Assembly: GCA_003439945.1 (NCBI GenBank)
Contig: QVRM01006837.1
Span: 62,001 to 126,000, forward strand
Length of the DNA stretch: 64,000 nucleotides
Origin: Dermanyssus gallinae
Taxonomy: Eukaryota > Arthropoda > Arachnida > Mesostigmata > Dermanyssidae
Direction of reading: 5' to 3'
Each line of letters starts with the position of its first letter. Position 1 is the first letter of the stretch. Below the pieces are notes generated by a model. It had not been told where the DNA came from. It did not search any database and was given only the letters and a program-made list of their open reading frames with translations. The translations under genes and the position numbers were made by a program. Positions 47,855-58,834 of the stretch are shown here, piece after piece.

Positions 47855-47905
47855 GGCGAGCACTGCCGAGTGTGCAAACGTATTGTAAATGATTAAAAAC
47901 AATAT
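47855..47905 (+). mobile_element. Isolated 3' terminus of the R2-like element
   Basis: GGCGAGCACTGCCGAGTGTG and the following bases match the terminal UTR segment of the R2-like element at 10.9 kb, apart from a 7-bp deletion near the end. After a 15-bp spacer it is followed by the AT array at about 47921-47960. Confidence 0.85.
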
Positions 47906-47916
47906 TTCCTAACATG

Positions 47917-47920
<4 letters not shown>

Positions 47921-47960
<40 letters not shown>
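47921..47960. repeat. (AT)n microsatellite
   Basis: About 40 bp of AT just downstream of the R2-like 3' terminus. Confidence 0.97.
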
Positions 47961-47965
<5 letters not shown>

Positions 47966-49135
47966 CGCGTGCAGTGTGCATACATGTGAAGACTGGTTAC
48001 GTTTCCGGGCGGGAGAGCGAGATTTCGTGCCATGGCGGCACGGTATTTTGCCTACAAGTCGGTCCCCACGGAACGGTTCACGTCCGCAGTCTGAGTGCAT
48101 GCCATCGGTCCCTTTTGAGGCGTGCATGTCAATCAAGCCTAATTTCCACACCTCGAAGACGTACGAGTTAAGAATAAGTAATCTATGCACTCGATGTTAT
48201 TGCCTCTCCTTAACTAATTCGCCCTTAGACCCTATTCCTCCCTCTATGTCGGTATTTCTTTCCAACTCTCGTTCAATCCGTGCTTGTATGTACGCGACAC
48301 AGAACCACTTGTCAGCATTGCTACCGCTGCTTCGCCTTTTGCCGTGGACACGTTCGCAGTCACAGGCGAATTCAATTTAGTATACCAACGACAGCTGTCA
48401 AAATTGTCCCCCTTTGGCGACAATAATAACAACAACAACAATGACAATTATAACAACAATAGCCACTACTACAACAACAACAATAACGATAACTTCGTTG
48501 GTCGCCAACAACGTTGAGCATTTGAGCATTGCTATCGGCTGCAGACCTCTGCCAATTGCGAGTCGCAATTTGAATCGCAAACCTGTCCGCTTAAGCATTG
48601 ATTTATCGAAGGCTGCAACACCAAACAACCAACTACTCGATGCTGTCAGCGCCAGAGAGCGCCATACTCGAAAAGCTCCATGTGCGACTAGCCTGCGTTG
48701 TTTTGGGGGGTAGTCGACAAGTGACAAGTGTCTGAGGTTATCGTTGACGTCTGAACACCGACTCTATACTATGAGTATGCTCGAGTATGACGAACGACCC
48801 TATGCGTTCGCTCGAGCTCTGCCACTAGGAAACTTCGTGGCAACAGAGAGAAATAGGAGAGTATGACAGAGAAAGAGGGAATCATACAGAAACAACTAGC
48901 CGCGGTGGCGGAGCGATTGTTTTGAGGTGACCACCGTCTATCCACTTCAACAGTCATTGAGATTCGTTACGCAATTCTCAGTACGCCGACGCAGAATTGC
49001 ACCTGAATCTGTGCGTACAAAGCACGGTCAGATGAACAACGTTTGTGCGATGACGAAATAAATGCCATCCTTGATTGTATTTGTATGCCTGTATGCACAT
49101 ATATATATATGTAAATTATTATTAATCTGTTTTTA
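47961..49135. other. Unassigned stretch with an (AAC)n patch
   Basis: ACA/AAT-rich trinucleotides at about 48421-48492. No gene recognised. Confidence 0.5.
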
Positions 49136-49193
49136 GGCGAGCACTACCAAGTGTGCAATTGTATTATAATTGATTAATAAATCATCGCAATAT
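49136..49193 (+). mobile_element. Isolated 3' terminus of the R2-like element at the edge of the tandem array
   Basis: A 58-bp match to the 10.9-kb terminus, the most diverged of the four (for example GGCGAGCACTACCAAGTGTG). It ends CATCGCAATAT, then a T run and a short TA run. The tandem array's first unit begins directly after. Confidence 0.8.
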
Positions 49194-49210
49194 TTTTTTA
49201 TATATATATA

Positions 49211-49261
49211 GCTATTTATGTAAATTAACGCTGAAATCCGACTAAATAAAAAAGTCGCGTG

Positions 49262-49302
<41 letters not shown>

Positions 49303-50535
49303 TGCACCTTCGAGTAAACGTGTAGTCACGGGTTTTCTAACCCAGGATTAGCCCAGTTCAACAATGTGCTCGAACAAGTTCAAGACTGTTTATCGACAGC
49401 CTCTCTCGCAAGAATGCCGATTCTCTTGAGTCTCCCGTTAAAAGGTAAAGGTTTTCACCCACGCACTGAATCGGCTTAAGTGAGGGGGCCTGGCCCTTCC
49501 CTTGTCTCGATGTTTTAAAAGTTAATGAAATCAAAATGTTATTAAATGATTACACAACGTAGGCTGTCAGTGACACACCGAAATTGTGAAGATGAAATGG
49601 CGGAATGACTTCCGAGTGGAAAGATATTTGTCGCTCTAATCGCCACTTAATTGCGAGGTACGCCATACCTTGATTTTACCATGTTTAATGTAAATCTGAG
49701 CATTACCATAGAGCCTGCAGCACCGTGCAAAAATATTACGAAAGTGATGTAATACTTTTGTTGGCCTGATTGGCAAAGATATATCAGCATGCGAATGTAT
49801 AATTAGTTGCTTGAAACTCAAACATAAATGGCAAAGGTGACCGTTAACGTTGAACTAAATAAATGTATCTACATACATTGGACCAATCTAGACAATTTAG
49901 CCATTTTGCCTACAGAGAAAACGAAGAGAACTGCTTATGTGAGCTGATTTTCGAGGAAATGTCATTTAGGCATTTGTACGCAGTCTGTGTTGACTTGTGA
50001 AAGTTTTTAATAGGGTTCATCGTAACTCGATCTATCTACTAGTGAAATTCCACCAGCAGGCAAGTCGGTGGCCTCATTTTAACTGTTGTATGCAGTTTCT
50101 TAACTGAAGACACGTTATTGGGTGAACCCTAATTTCTGAAGATGAACCAAACCGTGAGTGCCCCTCTGGGTGATAGACACTGATTTACCTAACTATTAGC
50201 CAATCTTGTTTTCTCCGTTCGAAGCGATACAAACTGTTTTAGCTTTTACGTATGCGGTCGATCTCGTGGCTGCAAACCGAAGTCTCGGTTCCATCAAGCG
50301 CATAATAACCATGGTAAAGGTAAACCTGCGATCGAAAGCACTTGGGATAAATGCCAGCAAAACCAAGGCTATGAAGTTTGGACGCAGAGGACAATTAGCC
50401 TTTACTGGCGTGATACATTGCAACGTAAAACTACTAGAGTTTCTAAACGCCAATTTTTTTTTAATGATGAAACAATCGCAATATTTTTTTTTTAATGATG
50501 AAATAATCGCAATATTTTTTATATATATATATATA
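49211..50535 (+). repeat. Tandem satellite unit 1 (with RT fragment)
   Basis: First of four head-to-tail units, anchored on GCTATTTATGTAAATTAACG. The unit has an internal AT array (about 49266-49297), then about 900 bp without recognised coding. An RT fragment at about 50206-50480 reads TYAVDLVAANRSLGSIKRII then GINASKTKAMKFGRRGQL. This matches the palm motif C to D region of a non-LTR RT, with the catalytic YADD changed to YAVD (50251-50262). It is the most diverged unit. Confidence 0.9.
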
Positions 50536-51838
50536 GCTATTTATGTAAATTAACGCTGAAATCCGACTAAATAAAAAAGTCGCGTGTTCTAATATATATA
50601 TATATTATATGCACCTTCGAGTAAACGTGTAGTCACGGGTTTTCTAACCCAGGATTAGCCCAGTTCAACAATGTGCTCGAACAAGTTCAAGACTGTTTAT
50701 CGACAGCCTCTCCCGCAAGAATGCCGGTTCTCTTGAGTCTCCCGTCAAAAGGTTAAGGTTTTCACCCACGCACTGAATCGGCTTACGTGTAAGGGCCTGG
50801 CCCTTCCCTTGTCTCGGTGTTTTAAAAGTTAATGAAATCAAAATGTTATTAAATGATTACACAACGTAGGTTGTCAGTGACACACCGAAATTGTGAAGGT
50901 GAAATGGCGGAATGACTTCCGAGTGGAAATATATTTGTCGCTCTAATCGCCACTTAATTGCGAGATACGCCATACCTTGATTTTACCATGTTTAATGTAA
51001 ATCTGAGCATTACCATAGAGCCTGCAGCACCGTGCAAAAATATTACGAAAGTGATGTAATACTATTGTTGGCCTGATTGGCAAAGATATATCAGCATGCG
51101 AATGTATAATTAGTTGCTAGAAACTCAAACATACCTGGCAAAGGTGACCGTTAACGTTGAACTAAATAAATGTATCTACATGCATTGGACCAATCTAGAC
51201 AATTTAGCCATTTTGCCTACAGAGAAAACGAAGAGAACTGCTTATGTGAGCTGATTTTCGAGAAAATGTCATTTAGGCATTTGTACGCAGTCTGTGTTGA
51301 CTTGTGAAAGTTTTTAATAGGGTTCATCGTAACTCGTTCTATCTACTAGTGAAATTCCACCAGCAGGCAAGTCGGTGGCCTCCTTTTAACTGTTGTATGC
51401 AGTTTCTTAACTGAAGACACGTTATTGGGTGAACCCTAATTTCTGAAGATGAACCAAACCGTGAGTGCCCCTCTGGGTGATAGACACTTATTTACCTAAC
51501 TATTAGCCAATCTTGTTTTCTCCGTTCGAAGCGATACAAACTGTTTTAGCTTTTACGTATGCGGTCGATCTCGTGGCTGCAAACCGAAGTCTCGGTTCCA
51601 TCAAGCGCATAATAACCATGGTAAAGGTAAACCTGCGATCGAAAGCACTTGGGATAAATGCTAGCGAAACCAAGGCTATGAAGTTTGGACGCAGAGGACA
51701 ATTAGCCGTTACTGGCGTGATACATTGCAACGTAAAACTACTAGAGTTTCTAAACGCCAATTTTTTTTTAATGATGAAACAATCGCAATATTTTTTTTAA
51801 TGATGAAATAATCGCAATATTTTTTATATATATATATA
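50536..51838 (+). repeat. Tandem satellite unit 2 (with RT fragment)
   Basis: 1,303 bp, with a shorter internal AT array than the others. The RT fragment is at about 51513-51772 and again has YAVD. The unit shares private differences with units 3 and 4 (GCTAGCGAAACC instead of GCCAGCAAAACC). Confidence 0.93.
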
Positions 51839-51889
51839 GCTATTTATGTAAATTAACGCTGAAATCCGACTAAATAAAAAAGTCGCGTG

Positions 51890-51941
<52 letters not shown>

Positions 51942-53167
51942 GCACCTTCGAGTAAACGTGTAGTCACGGGTTTTCTAACCCAGGATTAGCCCAGTTCAAC
52001 AATGTGCTCGAACAAGTTCAAGACTGTTTATCGACAGCCTCTCCCGCAAGAATGCCGATTCTCTTGAGTCTCCCGTCAAAAGGTTAAGGTTTTCACCCAC
52101 GCACTGAATCGGCTTACGTGTAAGGGCCTGGCCCTTCCCTTGTCTCGGTGTTTTAAAAGTTAATGAAATCAAAATGTTATTAAATGATTACACAACGTAG
52201 GTTGTCAGTGACACACCGAAATTGTGAAGATGAAATGGCGGAATGACTTCCGAGTGGAAATATATTTGTCGCTCTAATCGCCACTTAATTGCGAGATACG
52301 CCATACCTTGATTTTACCATGTTTAATGTAAATCTGAGCATTACCATAGAGCCTGCAGCACCGTGCAAAAATATTACGAAAGTGATGTAATACTATTGTT
52401 GGCCTGATTGGCAAAGATATATCAGCATGCGAATGTATAATTAGTTGCTAGAAACTCAAACATACCTGGCAAAGGTGACCGTTAACGTTGAACTAAATAA
52501 ATGTATCTACATGCATTGGACCAATCTAGACAATTTAGCCATTTTGCCTACAGAGAAAACGAAGAGAACTGCTTATGTGAGCTGATTTTCGAGAAAATGT
52601 CATTTAGGCATTTGTACGCAGTCTGTGTTGACTTGTGAAAGTTTTTAATAGGGTTCATCGTAACTCGTTCTATCTACTAGTGAAATTCCACCAGCAGGCA
52701 AGTCGGTGGCCTCCTTTTAACTGTTGTATGCAGTTTCTTAACTGAAGACACGTTATTGGGTGAACCCTAATTTCTGAAGATGAACCAAACCGTGAGTGCC
52801 CCTCTGGGTGATAGACACTTATTTACCTAACTATTAGCCAATCTTGTTTTCTCCGTTCGAAGCGATACAAACTGTTTTAGCTTTTACGTATGCGGTCGAT
52901 CTCGTGGCTGCAAACCGAAGTCTCGGTTCCATCAAGCGCATAATAACCATGGTAAAGGTAAACCTGCGATCGAAAGCACTTGGGATAAATGCTAGCGAAA
53001 CCAAGGCTATGAAGTTTGGACGCAGAGGACAATTAGCCGTTACTGGCGTGATACATTGCAACGTAAAACTACTAGAGTTTCTAAACGCCAATTTTTTTTT
53101 AATGATGAAACAATCGCAATATTTTTTTTAATGATGAAATAATCGCAATATTTTTTATATATATATA
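51839..53167 (+). repeat. Tandem satellite unit 3 (with RT fragment)
   Basis: 1,329 bp, nearly identical to units 2 and 4 apart from AT-array length. The RT fragment is at about 52844-53103. Confidence 0.93.
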
Positions 53168-53218
53168 GCTATTTATGTAAATTAACGCTGAAATCCGACT
53201 AAATAAAAAAGTCGCGTG

Positions 53219-53266
<48 letters not shown>

Positions 53267-54436
53267 GCACCTTCGAGTAAACGTGTAGTCACGGGTTTTC
53301 TAACCCAGGATTAGCCCAGTTCAACAATGTGCTCGAACAAGTTCAAGACTGTTTATCGACAGCCTCTCCCGCAAGAATGCCGATTCTCTTGAGTCTCCCG
53401 TCAAAAGGTTAAGGTTTTCACCCACGCACTGAATCGGCTTACGTGTAAGGGCCTGGCCCTTCCCTTGTCTCGGTGTTTTAAAAGTTAATGAAATCAAAAT
53501 GTTATTAAATGATTACACAACGTAGGTTGTCAGTGACACACCGAAATTGTGAAGATGAAATGGCGGAATGACTTCCGAGTGGAAATATATTTGTCGCTCT
53601 AATCGCCACTTAATTGCGAGATACGCCATACCTTGATTTTACCATGTTTAATGTAAATCTGAGCATTACCATAGAGCCTGCAGCACCGTGCAAAAATATT
53701 ACGAAAGTGATGTAATACTATTGTTGGCCTGATTGGCAAAGATATATCAGCATGCGAATGTATAATTAGTTGCTAGAAACTCAAACATACCTGGCAAAGG
53801 TGACCGTTAACGTTGAACTAAATAAATGTATCTACATGCATTGGACCAATCTAGACAATTTAGCCATTTTGCCTACAGAGAAAACGAAGAGAACTGCTTA
53901 TGTGAGCTGATTTTCGAGAAAATGTCATTTAGGCATTTGTACGCAGTCTGTGTTGACTTGTGAAAGTTTTTAATAGGGTTCATCGTAACTCGTTCTATCT
54001 ACTAGTGAAATTCCACCAGCAGGCAAGTCGGTGGCCTCCTTTTAACTGTTGTATGCAGTTTCTTAACTGAAGACACGTTATTGGGTGAACCCTAATTTCT
54101 GAAGATGAACCAAACCGTGAGTGCCCCTCTGGGTGATAGACACTTATTTACCTAACTATTAGCCAATCTTGTTTTCTCCGTTCGAAGCGATACAAACTGT
54201 TTTAGCTTTTACGTATGCGGTCGATCTCGTGGCTGCAAACCGAAGTCTCGGTTCCATCAAGCGCATAATAACCATGGTAAAGGTAAACCTGCGATCGAAA
54301 GCACTTGGGATAAATGCTAGCGAAACCAAGGCTATGAAGTTTGGACGCAGAGGACAATTAGCCGTTACTGGCGTGATACATTGCAACGTAAAACTACTAG
54401 AGTTTCTAAACGCCAATTTTTTTTTAATGATGAAAC
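53168..54436 (+). repeat. Tandem satellite unit 4, partial (with RT fragment)
   Basis: It matches unit 3 up to TTTAATGATGAAAC near 54436, then changes to unrelated sequence. It therefore lacks the junction segment ATCGCAATATTTTT found between earlier units. The RT fragment is at about 54169-54430. Confidence 0.93.
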
Positions 54437-55198
54437 CGTTTTTTTTCAAGAATTAACGTTATTTTCAAAAGTGGTGATTGAGTCCTACGGGCTGTAAAAC
54501 TATATATATGTATGTGTATATGACTTCACAGAATAGTTACTTGTTGGAGCATTTGGTATAAAACAAGTTTTGGGTCTAGAAATTAAAGCGCGACGCCGCT
54601 CAATATACCTATTATCGGGCCTGCTTCATCCAATTTAAGTTGGTAGGCAAATATCATTTAACTAATGAGGAAAATGGAGATCTAGAAATCCTTAATGTCT
54701 TATAAGAGAAAGTTCCACTACCTCGAGAGTGGGGTTGCTTGAGGTTTTCTGGCCTTCTCGTTACTGAGCCTATATGAAATCTCTCTAGTAGCGAAATGTA
54801 ACATCTGTGTATTTACTTACTCTAGCAACCCTAAAAGTGCTAGGCGAGCGAACCCAATTCGCTCAAAACCTCTCACGTATTGTGTGCACTGTAGCAGACG
54901 ACTGGTCTGTGCATTGAGGAGTATTCAAACATATGTTTGTACGCAGAAGATAAGCAGTTCTCTCTAATGCTAACATTATTCCAGGCGAATCATTTTACGT
55001 GTGCCACCTACCCGTTAGACTTTACGTCAAAGCCTTTTGACCGGCTCAGACCGGGTACGCTGCGGCCATGTCAGTACTTTGCTATTTCCATATGCTGGTA
55101 ATAGTCAGTCCTTCTGGACTTTTACAGGCTTCGTTCCGGCAAGCAACACGTATTATATATTTGTATTTTGCTACTAATGTCGCTGGTGCTCCAACCAG
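54437..55198. other. Unassigned stretch between the array and the Tc1 element
   Basis: No recognisable feature. Confidence 0.5.
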
Positions 55199-55200
55199 TA

Positions 55201-55400
55201 AAGTGTGTTGCAAAAAATTAGCAACTCATGTTTTTTTGTGATAATTTCGGCTTGGTTTATTTGAATGGCTTGAAATTTTAAGCGCATGATGTACATGACG
55301 AAACATGAGTTTAGTGTTGATTTCATTGCAATCTCAACATCGGTTCATACAAAAAATAGAAAAGTGTGAAAAAACAGTGTTGCAAAATATTAGCAACAAT
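55201..55400. repeat. Tc1 left inverted repeat (IR/DR)
   Basis: The outer motif begins at 55201 and the inner direct copy lies at about 55378-55400. In this group of elements such paired sites bind transposase. Confidence 0.9.
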
Positions 55401-55466
55401 AGCGCCTTACAGCGTATTCGCTTCTTAGCAGGGCTGTATGACTCATTTGAAACTACATATTTTATT

Positions 55467-56231
55467 CTAGAAACGGGTTTTTCGTCCCTTCTTCTGAATC
55501 AACAATACTCGGTCTTTTATGGAGTGAATGAGCTGTTGTAAGTACGAAAGTGGAATATTAGTCCATGCTTGCTGCACAGCTTCTTTGAGGTCCGACAAAT
55601 GATTATATTGTCGACCATTTGCGTAAATCTGCTTTACCAAATGTCCCCAAAGATTTTCAATAGGATTCAGGTCTGGACTTAATGCCGGCCAGTCAAAAAG
55701 TGGCACCCCTTGTTCTTGAAAAAAGGCTATAGTGCTAGCCGAGGTATGAAACGTGGCGTTCTCTTGTTGAAAAACTGCGTCAGGTCCCCCATTCTTCTTC
55801 TTGGGAACTTCTAACTGGGAACCGACAATGCGCTGGTACATGTCAGAATTGTTTCGGCCAACAATCTCGACTAGATCAGACTTCCCATTATATCCAAACG
55901 CGCCCCAATATTTCACAGAGCCACCACCGGCCACACGTTTCGAGAACCATTTAGGTTCCTTCCGTAAGTCGTGCCAATAGTACTGACGGCCGTCAGGGCC
56001 ATCGAGATTAAATTTCTTTTCATCCGAGAAGACGATGTTTTTCCACTCGTTATCCCAAGTTTGGTATCTATGCGAAAATTCACGCCGTGCGACAATGTGC
56101 TTCGGTTGCAGTCGCGGCATAAGCTTCCTTTTCGCGTATCGCACGTTTTTGTCAGAACTTAACACTCGGTACACTGTGGATCGGTGCACTGGCACTCCCA
56201 AAGTAGTCCTGATCCTGGAAGAAGACATTTG
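55467..56231 (-). pseudogene. Tc1 transposase, C-terminal part (second HTH and DDE domain)
   Basis: Minus-strand frame from MSSSRIRTTLG (56228) to the stop at 55467. It holds the end of the DNA-binding region (VPVHRSTVYRVLSS) and the catalytic domain with FSDEKKFNLDG (first Asp), VFQQENATFH and DWPALSPDLNPIENLW (final Glu). The second catalytic position, normally Asp in a QQDNxxxH context, is Glu here (codon GAG, near 55775). That alone would probably reduce or abolish activity. The frame has no stops. It is cut from its N-terminus by the insertion at 56233-56808. Confidence 0.92.
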
Positions 56232-56232
56232 G

Positions 56233-56808
56233 CACTGTACTCTTAGCTATACTCCCCACGTTTTAGAAATGACAGCCCTGGCCACACGTAGGCTTAACTG
56301 GATATTTCGTTGTATTGTATTAAAAAAACCCTCTCTGTACATAAAGTTGTATAAGCAATATGTTCTGCCGGTCCTACTGTATGCCTCGCCGGTGTGGAAT
56401 CTAGGCTATTTCCGTGACAATAACACGCTTACTAAACTTCACAAGAAATTTGTCAGGCGTGTTGCGTCTCGCTGCAATATTAATGAGAATGACGTAAAAT
56501 GTGAAGATATTGCATCAATGTTAGAAAGAATTGACAAATCCACGTTTACTTGGATATGTAAGCAGCCTGAGAGAGCGGCGAAGTTCTTCAATATTGCCAC
56601 AACAAGGACTCGCGCCGGGCTCAATATCCAGTCAAGAACTGTTGCAAAGAAAACGATTGTTAACAGGATGTTTGCATGGCGTCTAGCTTGTAGGTATAAC
56701 CATACTCAACCTTCCTCGTAAGCCGCCGGCTTTGGCAGGGTTGTTTTCTTGTAATAGAGCACTTATCTGTGGTTGTAATAAAGCCCCCCTGCTAAAGGGT
56801 GTGTGAAT
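56233..56808 (+). mobile_element. CR1-like non-LTR 3' fragment nested in Tc1
   Basis: A 576-bp insertion flanked by ATTTGG at 56227-56232 and 56809-56814. The broken copy at 12.5-13.7 kb shows the empty site. It carries an open plus-strand frame ending at 56721 with the post-RT region: ATRRLNWIFRCIVLKKPSLY, YVLPVLLYASPVWNLGYF, LTKLHKKFVRRVASRC and GLNIQSRTVAKKTIVNRMFA. These blocks are typical of CR1/Jockey-type pol C-termini. An 87-bp UTR follows. The lack of stops suggests a recent insertion. Confidence 0.88.
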
Positions 56809-56813
56809 ATTTG

Positions 56814-57041
56814 GTCATGAGTAGCCAACTGTATGATCCTTCGCCGATCTCGAATAGTCAAAACTGGCTTACGCCCACTGTTAGATCTGCACCTTTGGTT
56901 CACTCCAGGGTGTAAGAACCTGCTGATGGTGCTCTTATGCCGTCCTAATCTGGTTGCTATAGCAGTTACTGTATGACCGAGCTCAGCATATGCCTCAATT
57001 CTTGTCTTTTCGTTATCCGAAAGATCCTTTGTACGACCCAT
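56814..57041 (-). pseudogene. Tc1 transposase, N-terminal HTH part
   Basis: It starts with Met at 57041 (MGRTKDLSDNEKTRIEAYAE) and runs through a paired-like helix-turn-helix (VTAIATRLGRHKSTISRFL) and the GRKPVLTIRDRRRI linker to LATHDQ at the insertion site. Past that the open frame runs on into insert sequence and stops at 56763. Setting the 582-bp insert plus duplication aside, both halves are in the same frame and total 331 codons including the stop, a normal Tc1 length. Confidence 0.92.
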
Positions 57042-57204
57042 GGTTTAAACATAAGATTCGTCGTTAGTTCGGAACAACGACTAAGCTGTAGAATATTTTG
57101 CAGCTATATAACGATTGATTTAGCTTGACATTTGATCCCTGGGATCGAATATCAGCTGTAGTATCGACTATCCTTTACAAACAAGAGCTGTGTTGTTAGC
57201 ATGT

Positions 57205-57405
57205 TATTGTTGCTAATATTTTGCAACACTGTTTTTTCCCACTTTCTTATTTTTTGTATGAACCGATTTTGAGATTGCAATGAAATCAACACTATACTCA
57301 TGTTTCGTCATGTACATCATGCGCTTAAAATTTCAAGTCATTCAAATAAACCAAGCCGAAATTATCGCAAAAAAACATGAGTTGCTAATTTTTTGCAACA
57401 CACTT
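57205..57405. repeat. Tc1 right inverted repeat (IR/DR)
   Basis: Reverse complement of the left repeat, with the inner site at about 57207-57229 and the outer site ending at 57405. Confidence 0.9.
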
Positions 57406-57407
57406 TA

Positions 57408-58799
57408 CTATTACTGCGTTGACTGCCGCTTTTGGCATAACTTTCGATTATGAATTGAACCCAAACGGAATCTGAGTAAATAAAAACAGTTGCCCAGTTA
57501 TCGGATATGTTCTCCCTCCCCTACGAAGGCTTCCATGCATATTCTAACCCACATCTCTCTAGTGTTGGCTGGCAGAAGACTAGTTTTTGCCATCAGTAGT
57601 TGTCTCTACTTTTTGTTCTAAAAGATTTCGGGAGTGCACGGTGCACAGGCGTCACTAGCAAACTGCGTGCTAGTGGGGAACTTCTAAACTCACTAGACCC
57701 AGGTTGCTTCCCACCCTCCTAGGCTCGGCAAAGCTTGGTGTCTCTTCAAAACTGTATGATAAGCGTTCCTGTCGCGACTCTCTTTGGTTCAGCTTCGTCT
57801 ATGTTTCTGCATATGTACATGCGCCAGATAGGGCGTATACACTAAAGTAAACGCCGTTTAAGGAGGTGCATCAAGATCTTCAGGGCCTAGCCGCACTTCC
57901 CTCCAATTCCCATAGCGCTCGGCCCCTTGTCCTTGCGGCCACCGCCAAGCGGTCTCCTTGGCTGCCTTGAAGCTCAAAATGGCGTCGAACAAGTTCGTCG
58001 CTTTCCCCTGCGCTTCTGTTGACGTCACCACGTAGCTAACCACCTGGTTGCTTCAGTTGTCACCTGCGCCTATTCCGCTGGTCAAATTGAGATAGTGGCA
58101 CCCTTTCTACCGTAGTGCACTCTTATTTATGCCCGTCCACAATGCCATTCGCCCAAACAGGGGCTGAGGCGTAGAGAGCCGATGACTTGGCAACCGAAGC
58201 TGGAAGCCTTCGGCTGCCCTTCGACACGCCTCCAATCTTTGGCGTAACCCGTTTCAGGTTTAAAGCGGCCCGCTTGATCGTTGCCGTCACATGTTTTACA
58301 CGTGCCGCTCCAGTTAACTATTTGTATTAAAAAAATCCTCTTTCTGTAGGATAACCACGAGGTACTTCCTTTCTTTCCTCTTCTCAACGTGTTCGCTAAT
58401 GTCTGACACTCCGTCGTAGGCCAAGTGCCAGTGACCAGCGCCATATTGGGCTTTTTTCAGTAGTGATCTAGCAGTAGTGTAAGGTCCCCTACATTCACAA
58501 TCAAGACAGAGGAAAGCTTTCTACCCAAGTAGGGAACATATCGACGCATAACAATGCACCGCTTTTTTAACGGTTCGTTAGTCGCCTAAGCCACCTCTGC
58601 TATGTGTGGTTTCAGATTAGTCGTGTCGTCATTCTCAATGCAAAACCTAACAAAAATGACGCAAACACTCTTTGTATTTGCCAATACAACACAGTTATTG
58701 CAGGGTTTGTAGCTCAGCAGTAACATGTTGGATTTTTTCCATTTATGTACGTTAGAAAAATCCCCGGGGAAAGAATTATATATATGAGTAATATAACTC

Positions 58800-58834
<35 letters not shown>

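Larger units (their letters stand above)
55199..57407 (-). mobile_element. Tc1-like transposon, copy 2, interrupted by a retrotransposon fragment
   Basis: A TA dinucleotide flanks each end (55199-55200, 57406-57407). Outer ends read AAGTGTGTTGCAAAAAATTA on both strands. Inverted repeats are about 200 bp (55201-55400 and 57205-57405), with a second repeat GTGTTGCAAAATATTAGC at each inner end, an IR/DR-type arrangement. Without the 582 bp of insert plus duplicated target, the element would be about 1.62 kb, typical for Tc1. A second, broken copy is at 12.5-13.7 kb. Confidence 0.95.

Noticed and set aside
50196..50453. Antisense 85-codon frame (MAFRNSSSFTLQ...) repeated in each satellite unit
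   Set aside because: A shadow of the RT fragment on the opposite strand. It is repeated only because the unit is repeated.
49211..54436. CRISPR-like regular repetition
   Set aside because: Repeat units are 1.3 kb long with no short-repeat/spacer pattern, and the sequence is eukaryotic.
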